Shown here in pieces: positions 36,546 to 45,200 of a stretch of DNA of 64,000 bases. The notes beneath the pieces were generated by a model. It made no database searches and had not been told where the DNA came from. It worked only from the letters and a program-made list of their open reading frames with translations. The position numbers and the translations under genes were made by a program. Source of the DNA: Xanthobacteraceae bacterium (GTDB lineage: Bacteria > Pseudomonadota > Alphaproteobacteria > Rhizobiales > Xanthobacteraceae); NCBI GenBank assembly GCA_022844205.1, contig JALHMF010000009.1, forward strand, positions 1-64,000, read 5' to 3'. The number at the start of each line of letters is the position of its first letter. The first letter of the stretch is position 1.

Positions 36546-37036
36546 ATGAACATCCTCTCCATCCAGTCGCATGTCGCCTACGGGCATGTCGGCAACGCAT
36601 CGGCGGCGTTTCCCTTGCAGCGGCTCGGCGTGGAAGTCTGGCTGATCCATACGGAGCAGTTCTCCAATCATACGGGGTACGGCAAGTGGCGCGGCGAGGT
36701 GTTCGACGCAAAACAGATTTCCGATGTGATGCAGGGCATTGCCGAGCGTGGTGTGCCGCCGAAATGCGACGGCGTGCTCTCCCGGACGGCCAGTTCCGCG
36801 TGCGTACGCCGAAGCTCGATCTCTAAGTGAATGGCGCCGGCGACGCCATCGCGGCGCTGTTTTTCTTTCACGTGCTGAAAACCGGCTCGACCGCCGACGC
36901 GCTGTCGAATGCGTCGTCCTCGATCTTCGGTCTGATGAAGCGCACCGCCGATGCGGGCTCACGCAAAATCCTGCTCATCGACGCGCAGGAGGAATATGTG
37001 AAGCCGTCGCGGGTGTTTCGGGCGGAGGCGGTTTGA
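36546..37036 (+). pseudogene. pdxY: Pyridoxal kinase remnant
   Basis: The N-terminal 79 residues are good pyridoxal kinase ([40 protein letters not shown]). The C-terminal part ([20 protein letters not shown]) is also recognisable, including the GAGD catalytic segment. About 130 central residues are deleted at the junction near 36780, the frame is shifted, and a TAA just before VNGAGD stops the downstream frame. A working enzyme would be about 285 residues. Confidence 0.85.
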
Positions 37037-37044
37037 TTCCCCTT

Positions 37045-37130
37045 GTCATGGCCGGGCTTGTCCCGGCCATCCCGATTATTTATGCACTGCCTTCCTAAGC
37101 GAGATGCCCGGCACAAGGCCGGGCATGACA
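37045..37130. repeat. Palindromic intergenic repeat
   Basis: GTCATGGCCGGGCTTGTCCC ... GATGCCCGGCACAAGGCCGG ending GCATGAC. Its internal CACTGCCTTCCTAAGCGAGA is shared almost exactly with the element at 63701-63820. Confidence 0.85.
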
Positions 37131-37150
37131 ATCAATTTGAGGATTCGCAA

Positions 37151-37498
37151 TCAGCGATACCCGTATTTCCGCTTCACCGAGGCAAGCTGGGTCAGTGCCT
37201 CTTTCTCGCGGTTGGAAGCGCAGGTCTTGCGCACGGCGTCGAGGTCTTCCGAAACGCGATTGAATACGCTGGGGCTGAGACTGCCTGTTTCGGAATCCCT
37301 GTTCACGACCGAGATGTATTCGCCGATCGGACCCGCGCATCCGGCCGGCCCGGAAACCATCGGCGGTGCGGAGATCACGGACGGCCCTGCCGCGAATTGC
37401 TGCCCACCGGGGGAACTCGAGCGGGAGAATGTATCTCCGCCCGACGCGCAGGCGGCCAGCGCGGCGACGGAACCAAGAGCGAAAACTACGCGAAACAT
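37151..37498 (-). CDS. Small lipoprotein, function unknown
   Basis: A 115-residue protein with a lipoprotein signal (VVFALGSVAALAACASG; lipobox LAAC with the cysteine at position 17). The mature part has a Ser/Pro/Gly-rich spacer and then a helical C-terminal region (DLDAVRKTCASNREKEALTQ). No family recognised. Predicted to be anchored in the envelope. Confidence 0.7.
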   Translation of the reverse strand: MFRVVFALGSVAALAACASGGDTFSRSSSPGGQQFAAGPSVISAPPMVSGPAGCAGPIGEYISVVNRDSETGSLSPSVFNRVSEDLDAVRKTCASNREKEALTQLASVKRKYGYR

Positions 37499-37597
37499 TC
37501 GGGCCTCCGGGGGAAGGCTATTGGCGTTGCGAATCGAAACTTGTACCGGAACTGCGGCGGGAGCAAGCTCCGCGATCCCGTGGAAAAAAGGCGGCTC

Positions 37598-38398
37598 ATG
37601 CGCGCATTCACATTTATTTTATTGTTTCTTGTCCAGTTTTTTGCCGTTCCGGCCTTCGCGCAGCAGGAAGCCGTCGTCGAAATTCCCTCGCGGGGCGTGA
37701 AGATTCGCGCGCTCCTGATCCGGCCCGCGCAATCCGCCGGCAGCGTGATCCTGCTCGCGGGCGGGCACGGAAATTTGCAAATTTCTCCACAGGGCAAGAT
37801 CGGCTGGGGTGCCGGCAACCAGCTCGTCCGCACGCGCGCGGAATACGCCAAGGCCGGCTTCGCCGTGCTCGTGCCCGATGTGGCGCCCGATCTCAAGCTG
37901 CCCGGCGGCGGCGTGCGGCAGGGTGCGCGCTACAGCCGGGAATGGGGCGAGGATATCGGCTCGCTCGTCGGCTACATGCGCCGCATGAAGGAGCCGGTGA
38001 CGGTGGTGGCGACCAGCCGCGGCGCCGTCACCGCGGGGGTGGCGCTGAAGGAGGCGGAGAAATTCACCCGCCCCGACGCGATGGTGCTCACGGCGCCCAT
38101 GCTGATGAAGGTGGAGAACCAGCCGAGCTTCCAGATGGCGGCGGACAACCGGCCGGAAAAGGCGCGTGCGATTCCGATGCTCGTGATCGCGCATCGCAAG
38201 GACGCGTGCAGCTACACCAACGCCGACGTGATCAAGCGCTTCGAGGACTGGATGAAGGGCGGCAAACTGGAGGTCACCTGGCTCGACGGGCCGCAAGGCA
38301 CCGGCGATCCCTGCGAGGCGCAATCGGCGCACGGCTTTTTCGGCATCGACGGGCAGGTGGTGCGGACGGTGACGGGGTGGATCAAGGCGAGGAAGTGA
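37598..38398 (+). CDS. Exported alpha/beta-hydrolase-fold protein
   Basis: A 266-residue protein with signal peptide (FILLFLVQFFAVPAFAQ). The mature part fits an alpha/beta hydrolase: VILLAGGHGNLQIS forms the oxyanion-type loop, TVVATSRGAVTAGVA holds the likely nucleophile Ser, RKDACSYTNADV carries an acid residue and QSAHGFFG the likely catalytic His. This resembles dienelactone-hydrolase-like or esterase proteins. Substrate unknown. The open frame continues upstream but only the ATG at 37598 starts a signal peptide. Confidence 0.75.
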   Translation: MRAFTFILLFLVQFFAVPAFAQQEAVVEIPSRGVKIRALLIRPAQSAGSVILLAGGHGNLQISPQGKIGWGAGNQLVRTRAEYAKAGFAVLVPDVAPDLKLPGGGVRQGARYSREWGEDIGSLVGYMRRMKEPVTVVATSRGAVTAGVALKEAEKFTRPDAMVLTAPMLMKVENQPSFQMAADNRPEKARAIPMLVIAHRKDACSYTNADVIKRFEDWMKGGKLEVTWLDGPQGTGDPCEAQSAHGFFGIDGQVVRTVTGWIKARK

Positions 38399-38430
38399 AG
38401 CTACCGAGCTGATGAAAGCTTAGTAGCGTC

Positions 38431-38530
38431 GTCATGGCCAAGCGCGCAGCGCGCGAGCCGGGACCGTTCTCGATGATACGGTGACCGATCCCGGCTCTCG
38501 CGCCGCTTCGCGGCACTCGGCCGGGATGAC
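38431..38530. repeat. Palindromic intergenic repeat
   Basis: GTCATGGCCAAGCGCGCAGC ... CCGGGACCG, then GATCCCGGCTCTCGCGCCGC ... GGCCGGGATGAC. It fills most of the gap between the hydrolase gene and the leuA leader. Confidence 0.8.
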
Positions 38531-38649
38531 GCCAAAGCCGTCTTGCCACGCCCCCGCAAACTCCGCTAAAACCCCTGTCCGCGCCGGTTTTACGGGCCGT
38601 TAACCAAACCCGTCCGAGACTGGCCGAACACGAGAGCACGCCGAACGCC

Positions 38650-38751
38650 ATGAGCACGCATTACCAAGGCCGTTCCGCCGACCCGATCGCGTCCGCGATT
38701 TCGGGCCGTGCTCTCATTCTCGCTTCGCTGCTTCTCCTTCGCCGCCCCTGA
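38650..38751 (+). CDS. leuA leader peptide
   Basis: A 33-residue frame whose C-terminal third reads ALILASLLLLRRP: six leucine codons and one isoleucine codon within ten, 96 nt before leuA. This fits a leucine-sensing leader. A GC-rich hairpin (GGGCGCATGCGCC region, 38760-38775) follows, but I see no stem with a U run, so the stop mechanism is not resolved. Translation is inferred from codon content and position. Confidence 0.65.
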   Translation: MSTHYQGRSADPIASAISGRALILASLLLLRRP

Positions 38752-38847
38752 GGGCCGGCCGGGCGCATGCGCCTTGGCACTCAGGGGGACGGAAGCCGAA
38801 CCCGGAGAGCGCTCGATCGGCGCAGAGCGAAGAGAAGGAATAGCGAA

Positions 38848-40413
38848 ATGACCACTCAACCGATCAAAGGCGACGACAGGAATCGCGTCGTCATCTTCGA
38901 CACCACCTTGCGCGACGGCGAGCAGTGTCCCGGCGCGTCCATGACCTTCGAGGAAAAGATCGAGGTCGCCGAACTCCTCGACGCGATGGGCGTCGACATC
39001 ATCGAGGCCGGTTTTCCCATCGCCTCGGAAGGCGATTTCCATGCGGTCTCTGAAATCGCCAAGCGCAGCCAGAACGCGGTGGTCGCCGGGCTTTCGCGCG
39101 CGTCCATCAAGGACATCGACCGTTGCGCGGAGGCGGTGAAGCATGCGCACCGCCCGCGCATCCATACGTTTCTCTCCACTTCGCCTGTGCATATGAAGTG
39201 GAAGCTCCAGAAGGAGCCGCATGAAGTTTTCGAGATGGTGGTCGCGCAGGTGACACGTGCCCGCAATCACGTCGACAACGTGGAATGGTCGGCGGAAGAC
39301 GGCACCCGCACGGAAATCGATTTCCTCTGCCGCTGCGTCGAGGCCGCCATTAAAGCCGGCGCCACCACGATCAACATTCCCGACACCGTCGGCTACACGA
39401 CGCCGTCGGAATACGCGCAACTGTTCAGGACGGTGCGCGAGCGCGTGCCGAATTCCGACAAGGCGGTATTCTCCGTGCATTGCCATGACGATCTCGGCAT
39501 GGCGGTGGCGAATTCGCTCGCGGGCGTCGACGGCGGCGCGCGCCAGATCGAATGTACCATCAACGGCATCGGCGAGCGCGCGGGCAACGCGGCGCTCGAG
39601 GAAATCGTGATGGCGATGCGCGTGCGCAACGACGTGCTGCCGTACTGGAACGAGATCAACGCGCAGATGCTGACGCGCGCCTCCAAGCTCGTCTCGGCGG
39701 TCACGTCCTTTCCGGTGCAGTACAACAAGGCGATCGTCGGCCGTAACGCGTTCGCGCATGAATCCGGCATCCATCAGGACGGGATGCTGAAGCACACGCA
39801 GACCTACGAGATCATGCTGCCCGAGGATGTCGGCGTGTCGAAGACCTCGCTCGTGATGGGCAAGCATTCCGGCCGCCACGCCTTCCGGGAAAAACTGAAG
39901 GAGCTGGGCTACGAACTCGGCGACAACGCGCTGAACGACGCCTTCAACCGTTTCAAGGCGCTCGCCGACAAGAAGAAGCACGTTTACGACGAGGACATCG
40001 TGGCGCTCGTGGACGACGAGATCGCGCAGGCGAACGATCGCGTGAAGATCGTCTCGCTGACGGTGATCGCCGGCACGCAAGGGCCGCAGCAGGCCACCCT
40101 CGTGCTCGATATCGACGGCACCCACAAGACGACGCAGGCGACCGGCAACGGTCCGGTGGATGCGATCTTCAACGCGATCAAGTCGCTGGTGCCGCATCAG
40201 GCCCGTTTGCAGCTCTATCAGGTGCATGCCGTGACCGAAGGCACGGACGCGCAGGCGGAAGTATCGGTGCGGCTGGAGGAGAACGGTCATACGGTGACGG
40301 CGCGTGGCGCCGACTCCGATACGCTGGTCGCTTCCGCCAAAGCCTACATCAATGCGTTGAATAAGCTCGCGCAGAAGCGCCAGTCGGTGAACCCGCAGAC
40401 GGCCTACGGGTAA
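38848..40413 (+). CDS. leuA: 2-isopropylmalate synthase
   Basis: First committed enzyme of leucine synthesis; condenses acetyl-CoA with 2-oxoisovalerate. 521 residues from the ATG at 38848 (AAGGAATAG site). The DRE-TIM catalytic motif is RVVIFDTTLRDGEQCPGAS, the metal-binding motif is VHCHDDLGMAVANSLAGVDG, and the C-terminal LeuA dimer domain begins near residue 390 and gives leucine feedback. It stands alone behind a Leu-rich leader peptide. Confidence 0.97.
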   Translation: MTTQPIKGDDRNRVVIFDTTLRDGEQCPGASMTFEEKIEVAELLDAMGVDIIEAGFPIASEGDFHAVSEIAKRSQNAVVAGLSRASIKDIDRCAEAVKHAHRPRIHTFLSTSPVHMKWKLQKEPHEVFEMVVAQVTRARNHVDNVEWSAEDGTRTEIDFLCRCVEAAIKAGATTINIPDTVGYTTPSEYAQLFRTVRERVPNSDKAVFSVHCHDDLGMAVANSLAGVDGGARQIECTINGIGERAGNAALEEIVMAMRVRNDVLPYWNEINAQMLTRASKLVSAVTSFPVQYNKAIVGRNAFAHESGIHQDGMLKHTQTYEIMLPEDVGVSKTSLVMGKHSGRHAFREKLKELGYELGDNALNDAFNRFKALADKKKHVYDEDIVALVDDEIAQANDRVKIVSLTVIAGTQGPQQATLVLDIDGTHKTTQATGNGPVDAIFNAIKSLVPHQARLQLYQVHAVTEGTDAQAEVSVRLEENGHTVTARGADSDTLVASAKAYINALNKLAQKRQSVNPQTAYG

Positions 40414-40432
40414 TAGACCGCTTCCAAAATCT

Positions 40433-40512
40433 GTCATCGCCCGCGAAAGCGGGCGATCCAGTACTCTCTGATTCAGCGATTACTGGATGCCCCGCCTGCG
40501 CGGGGCATGACA
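40433..40512. repeat. Palindromic intergenic repeat
   Basis: GTCATCGCCCGCGAAAGCGG ... and TGCCCCGCCTGCGCGGGGCA: two hairpins flanking CCAGTA...TACTGG inverted segments, downstream of leuA. Confidence 0.8.
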
Positions 40513-40561
40513 CTGTTGTTGGCTTGTTTTCTTCAAATGAATCTTTGCTAAGCTGTCCCGG

Positions 40562-40717
40562 CCTCATGCTGAGGAGCGCGTAAGCGCGTCTGGAACACAC
40601 AAGTCCGGTTTACCCGACTTGTGATCGATTTAATGTACTGATCTCGGGTGACCCGAGATCAGATGGCCGCCCATCCTTCGAGACGCCGCCCTTCGTGCGG
40701 CTCTTCAGGATGAGGCG
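40562..40717. repeat. Long composite palindromic element
   Basis: The outer ends are CCTCATGCTGAGGAGCGCG on the left and CTCTTCAGGATGAGGCGG on the right, the same family as the thiC insertion, but 156 nt long. Inside are two separate palindromes: CACAAGTC...GACTTGTG (40598-40623) and GATCTCGGGTGACCCGAGATC-type (40640-40660). It may be a fuller version of the element whose shorter forms occur elsewhere in the window. Confidence 0.75.
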
Positions 40718-40737
40718 GGTTTGGCCTGGGGACAGCG

Positions 40738-41415
40738 ATGCGGGTGAAGAAACGGATTCTGGCGACGGTGCTTTTTTCGGCGGCAGCACTCGCCGCATTG
40801 CTGCCGATGGACGGTAGCGCCCAGCTGAAACAAAAACGCCCGCCGGATTGCGGCGGAAAATCCGAGCCGGTCTGCGCGCGCACGACGCTCGGCCAGCTCG
40901 CCACTTACGAGAACAGGTGTTTTGCCGAATCCGACGGAGCGAAGGTTCTGATCAAGGGCTCCTGCCTGGCCCGCCAGTGCAATTCGGCTTCAAAACCTGT
41001 CTGCGCGCATGTGGGCGGAAAGAACAAAAGTTATCCGAACTCATGCGTCGCCGAGAACGAAGGCGGAATGGTGCTGACCTTCGGCAACTGCCCGGAAGCC
41101 TGCACGATGGATTTCAAACCGGTCTGCGGGGTCAACGACAAGGGGGCGCGGGCGGATTTTCCCAATGCCTGTGTCGCGCAAACGGCGGGATCGCGCGTGC
41201 TGCATCCGGGCAAGTGCGTCGGCAAGGTGAATTGCGCGGCCGAAGGCGTACGCGTCTGCGCCTACGATGTGCGAACCGGACGTGGCGAGACGTTCGCCAA
41301 CCAGTGCGAAGCCGAGGCCTCCAACGCCACCTTCCTGCATCGCGGCAAGTGCGATGCGCGCTGGCGCAAGCTCTGGAAAAAGTTCAGGGGCGGCGCGCAG
41401 GCCGCAACCCCTTAG
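40738..41415 (+). CDS. Exported protein with four Kazal-like repeats
   Basis: A 225-residue protein with an N-terminal signal (ILATVLFSAAALAALLPMD). Four consecutive cysteine modules of about 40 residues follow, beginning near residues 38, 79, 119 and 160. Each has the order C, (K/R)(P)VC, a Y/F-x-N-x-C step and a closing GxC; examples are KPVCAHVGGKNKSYPNSC and KPVCGVNDKGARADFPNAC. This is the Kazal-type (serine protease inhibitor-like) pattern in a four-cysteine form. A basic tail (RWRKLWKKFRGG) ends it. Role unknown; protease inhibition is possible. Confidence 0.8.
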   Translation: MRVKKRILATVLFSAAALAALLPMDGSAQLKQKRPPDCGGKSEPVCARTTLGQLATYENRCFAESDGAKVLIKGSCLARQCNSASKPVCAHVGGKNKSYPNSCVAENEGGMVLTFGNCPEACTMDFKPVCGVNDKGARADFPNACVAQTAGSRVLHPGKCVGKVNCAAEGVRVCAYDVRTGRGETFANQCEAEASNATFLHRGKCDARWRKLWKKFRGGAQAATP

Positions 41416-43421
41416 CCCTCGGAGGCGAGATTCGCAGTGGCGGGTTTGGCACCCAGCGGTGTCCGCTCCGGTTCTTCCTCGATCACCGACGTCGGCGGCA
41501 CGACCACCTTCGAGTGCTGCCAGATTCCAAACACGATAACCGGGAGCGCCACGGCAGCCGCGCCGAGGGCGACCGACCCGTCCGGGTGCAACAGCACCAC
41601 GAACGAGAACATCGCAATCATACATCGCAGCATGATGTCGGCCGAAGGCCTCTTATGGATTCGACCGAACATCGCGAAAGCGATGCCGCTGGTGCCGATC
41701 AGCACGAGGAGCGTATCCCGGACCTGCAGCCAGCCGGGGTTCACGACGATGTCGGAGCGCGTGAAGATCGCAAACGTCATGAGCGTGATGGGCGCGCAGA
41801 TTTTCAGCGCCTCCCACATGGTTTTCATAAAGGACGCATTCGCGATGCGGGCGGAAACGGCGGCGGTGAGGGATGTAGGCGGCGAGACTTCCCCCCAGAC
41901 CGAAAGCAGGAAAACGAAGAAGTGGGCGACCCACGGGTTGATGCCAAGTTCTTGCAGGGGCCGCACGATCACCACGGCGCCGATGATGTAGGTGGCGGTG
42001 GGCGGCAGACCCGCACCCACCAGCCAGCCGAACAGATAGGCCATCAGGATCATCGCCACGATGTTCCATGAGCCGAGATCGAGCAGGGCCGCGCCCATGC
42101 GGTTGATAAAGCCGGTCACGGTGAACAGGCCAATCATGATCCCGAGCGTGGCCAGCAGGAGCGTCAGGTAGGACGTCATGTCCGCGTGGGTCTCGATGCT
42201 GTTGCGGATATTGCCGAACAGCGTTTCATCCTCCACCAGCGGATCTTTCAGCACATACTTGAAGAAGAGAAACAGACCCATCAGCGCAAAAAACATGAAG
42301 CCTGATGTGTAGAGAGCAGCAAGCAGTTCACCCATTCCGTCACCGGCGAGCAGGAAAATAAGAACCACCACCGACAGAAAGAAAACGGCTGTTTTGAGCT
42401 GGTCGTACAAAGCAACTCTTGGCGCGGCTACCTCATCGTGCGGTAAAAGCCGGACACAGAGCAGATACACTGCGAGCGCGATGCAGGCGTAATAGACAAA
42501 CGCAAGCGCGAAGCCGCGGATCACCACGTCCCAGTAGGGAACGCCGAGGAATTCGGACATTAGGAATGCGCCGACGCCCATCATCGGCGGCATGATGAGG
42601 CCGCCCATCGAGGCGGCGGTTTCCACCGCGCCCGCGAATGCGCCGGGCACGCCGTAACGCTTCATCAGCGGAATCGTGATGCTGCCGACAACGATCGCGT
42701 TGGCGGAGCCTGAGCCGCTGATCATGCCGACGGAAAGCGAGCCGAGCACGGCGGTCTGCGGCACCATCTGCCTGTTGCGGCCGGCAAAGCGTCGCATGAC
42801 ATTGATCATTGCGCGCTGCGCACCGAAGCCGTTGGCAGCGGCGGCCAGCAGCAGGAATGCCGCGATCAGCGTCAGCGCAAGCTGGCCGTAGATTCCATAA
42901 ATTCCGGTCGACAGTTCGACCGTGCTGGAGGTCACCACGCGATAGAAGCTCGTGCCGGGATGCCAGAAGAAATCGAATGGGCTGAGATAGCCGTAAAGCG
43001 TGTACACAACGAGAATTATATTCACCCAGAACAGCGATGGGTGAGCAAGACGGGATAGTTCCATCACGAGCAGGAACATCAACAGGCCAACGATGAAATC
43101 CTGGCGCGTATAGGAACCCTGCCGGTAAATCGCGATCTGCTCGAAGTTTTGCCAGAAATACCCGAACGCATAGATGCAGATCCCGATATAGATCAGGACG
43201 ATGATGTTATTCACAGCCGGAGGCAGGAATTTGTAGAGATAATCCTGCTTGTACATGAACAGGATTTGCAGGATCAGCGTGATCGAAAGAACGTGCGCGA
43301 CAAGTTCCTGCGGGCCGCCCGAACCCGTGTAGAAATACCAGCCAAGCCATACGAGTTGCACGACCGAAACGAAGAAAATGATATTTCGCAGGCTGATAAC
43401 GCCGCGGATTCCGTCGCTCAT
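41412..43421 (-). CDS. TRAP transporter fused permease (4TM/12TM)
   Basis: A 669-residue inner-membrane protein combining the small (DctQ-like) and large (DctM-like) TRAP permease subunits, as is usual for TAXI-type systems. It has many hydrophobic segments, VMELSRLAHPSLFWVNIILV near residue 115, GSGSANAIVVGSITIPLMKR and PPTATYIIGAVVIVRPLQEL. The ATG at 43421 follows GGGGAAG; a GTG four codons upstream is the alternative. It is downstream of the TAXI binding protein gene on the same strand. Confidence 0.93.
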   Translation of the reverse strand: MSDGIRGVISLRNIIFFVSVVQLVWLGWYFYTGSGGPQELVAHVLSITLILQILFMYKQDYLYKFLPPAVNNIIVLIYIGICIYAFGYFWQNFEQIAIYRQGSYTRQDFIVGLLMFLLVMELSRLAHPSLFWVNIILVVYTLYGYLSPFDFFWHPGTSFYRVVTSSTVELSTGIYGIYGQLALTLIAAFLLLAAAANGFGAQRAMINVMRRFAGRNRQMVPQTAVLGSLSVGMISGSGSANAIVVGSITIPLMKRYGVPGAFAGAVETAASMGGLIMPPMMGVGAFLMSEFLGVPYWDVVIRGFALAFVYYACIALAVYLLCVRLLPHDEVAAPRVALYDQLKTAVFFLSVVVLIFLLAGDGMGELLAALYTSGFMFFALMGLFLFFKYVLKDPLVEDETLFGNIRNSIETHADMTSYLTLLLATLGIMIGLFTVTGFINRMGAALLDLGSWNIVAMILMAYLFGWLVGAGLPPTATYIIGAVVIVRPLQELGINPWVAHFFVFLLSVWGEVSPPTSLTAAVSARIANASFMKTMWEALKICAPITLMTFAIFTRSDIVVNPGWLQVRDTLLVLIGTSGIAFAMFGRIHKRPSADIMLRCMIAMFSFVVLLHPDGSVALGAAAVALPVIVFGIWQHSKVVVPPTSVIEEEPERTPLGAKPATANLASEG

Positions 43422-43565
43422 TCGCTTCCCCACCTGGACGGCATGCCTTCTTATGGTGGTGCCGGCGCACCCGCGGGATCGCGGTGGCCGGCTCCGGCAA
43501 TTCCGTCACGTTACTTCCGCCATTTCCCCGATGCGCGGACACCATCCGATCCATAAACCGGAAGC

Positions 43566-43591
43566 GTGACCGGCGCTGGCGCGCCGGTCAC
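43566..43591 (-). promoter_or_regulatory. Intercistronic hairpin between TAXI gene and TRAP permease
   Basis: GTGACCGGCGC (43566-43576), loop of 4, GCGCCGGTCAC (43581-43591): a perfect 11-bp stem with no T run. It lies 31 nt after the binding protein stop and may stabilise its mRNA over the permease message (inference). Confidence 0.6.
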
Positions 43592-43621
43592 CGTCTCCGT
43601 TCCGTCAATCAAGGATCGCGG

Positions 43622-44662
43622 TCAGCTCTTGCCGTCCGCGATCTTCCACTTGTTGTTCCAGGCGTTCTGTTCCTTCAGGAACTTGGCGAGGCCCGCATGC
43701 ACCGGAATGTCCGGATTGGCGTTGATGCCGGCGACTTGCAAGCCGACGAAGTCCTTCGCCATCGGACCGAAGCCGGCGTCGATCTTGGCTAACGCCTCGC
43801 GATTTTTGTTGAAGGCGCTGATGAGTTTGTAGACGACGTCTTCCGGCATGTCGGCGCGCATGTTGTAGCCGAACAGGATCGGTACGCCTTCGATGTTTTT
43901 CACGCCAACATCCTTGGCGAAAGCCTTCGGATCGACGTTCTGGATCGTCATGCCGGCAGCCTTCAGCTTCGCGACTTCATCCGGGCACGGATTGACCACG
44001 CGGACATCCATGCGGACTTCGGTTTCCTTCCAGTACGGAGCGAGCGACGTACCCGACGTTGTATAGGCGACGGAGCCGACAATCGTGCCGCCCTTGAGGG
44101 CGTCCGACTGCGTCTTCGGATCGATCTGGACATGCTTGAAGTCGTAGCCGAGCGCCTTGAACATGCGCTGGAAGTTCAGCCAGTTCATGAAGCCCGCGGG
44201 CGTAAAGAACACCGGCTTGCCGCTGAAGTCCTTCAGGCACTTGAAGCCGCCCACTTTGTCGGCGGGCACGGCCATGAAGGATTCCATCGGATAGGCATAC
44301 CAGGTGTGAACGAGACGGCCCTTCTCCGGCTTATAATCCTTGAAACCGCCTTCACCGGCGTAAATCTGCGTCATGCCGACATCGGCCGTGTAGCCGATCT
44401 CGCCGGTGCCATCCATCGCGGCCTTCATCGCGGCGGTCGTCGCCGGATACGGGTTCACGGTGATCGTGTATTCACCGCCGAGCGCTTCCTCGGCGATTTT
44501 CACCATCGAGGCGGCGACCTTGTAGCCGTAGGAGTCGACGCTGGAAGTGGACCAGCGGATTGACTTGCGTTCCTGCGCCGAGAGCGGCTCCATCGCTGAT
44601 ACGGTGAACAGGGCGGCGAGTGCAGCCGCTGAAATCGTGTAGGTCAGTCTTGTCTTCAACAT
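43622..44662 (-). CDS. TAXI family TRAP transporter solute-binding protein
   Basis: A 346-residue periplasmic binding protein with a signal peptide (TISAAALAALFTVSAMEPLS, cleavage near LSAQ). TAXI-family features are RWSTSSVDSYGYKVAASMVK, TADVGMTQIYAGEGGFKD and GKPVFFTPAGFMNWLNFQRM. GGGAGG precedes the ATG. It pairs with the fused permease at 41412. TAXI systems take up organic acids or amino acids using an ion gradient; the ligand here is unknown. Confidence 0.93.
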   Translation of the reverse strand: MLKTRLTYTISAAALAALFTVSAMEPLSAQERKSIRWSTSSVDSYGYKVAASMVKIAEEALGGEYTITVNPYPATTAAMKAAMDGTGEIGYTADVGMTQIYAGEGGFKDYKPEKGRLVHTWYAYPMESFMAVPADKVGGFKCLKDFSGKPVFFTPAGFMNWLNFQRMFKALGYDFKHVQIDPKTQSDALKGGTIVGSVAYTTSGTSLAPYWKETEVRMDVRVVNPCPDEVAKLKAAGMTIQNVDPKAFAKDVGVKNIEGVPILFGYNMRADMPEDVVYKLISAFNKNREALAKIDAGFGPMAKDFVGLQVAGINANPDIPVHAGLAKFLKEQNAWNNKWKIADGKS

Positions 44663-45200
44663 TTAGCATCCTCCCTGGATTTACTTTTTAGGTTGCGCAA
44701 AGCCTGTCCAAAAACCGGACATGCGCCGCGCGGCAAAGGGCGGCTCGGAATTTGCAATATAAATTTCGCAAAGTGGCCGGATGCGGTGTCCACAGAGCGG
44801 ACTCCGATCCTGCCGGCGCTTCCTCCTCACCCACTTGAACGAATCTGATCGGCCCGGAACTGCTTGAACAGCATATATTTTTGTTGATTTGAGCCTTTCT
44901 GCGTTCGCCGTGTCAACGGAAACCGGACGCTGTAGCGCTGCAAATTTGCAGCCGTGCCCGCGAACAGATTTGCTGCATTGCGGCCGCCGCAGGATCGCGC
45001 GCATGTTCACGGAAGTTTTTGATAACCAGCGGAAAAGTGACGCTTTTTGCTACTTGACGGGCTTGAGCATGGATGGTGCTTAGGCCCGCCCGATCGAGCG
45101 GCCATTCGTTCCGCCGAAACCCGAAACAACCCAATGGGCGCAAGCTTCACATGACGCCTGGCAGGGTTCGGGCGGAGGATGTTCTTTCAGGAGACTGTAA
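44663..45200. other. Divergent control region of two uptake systems
   Basis: About 540 nt between the TAXI and TctC genes, which point away from each other. It is somewhat less GC-rich than its neighbours (for example GCATATATTTTTGTTGATTT at 44870-44889). I see no gene, repeat family member or clear operator. It must hold both promoters. Confidence 0.6.
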
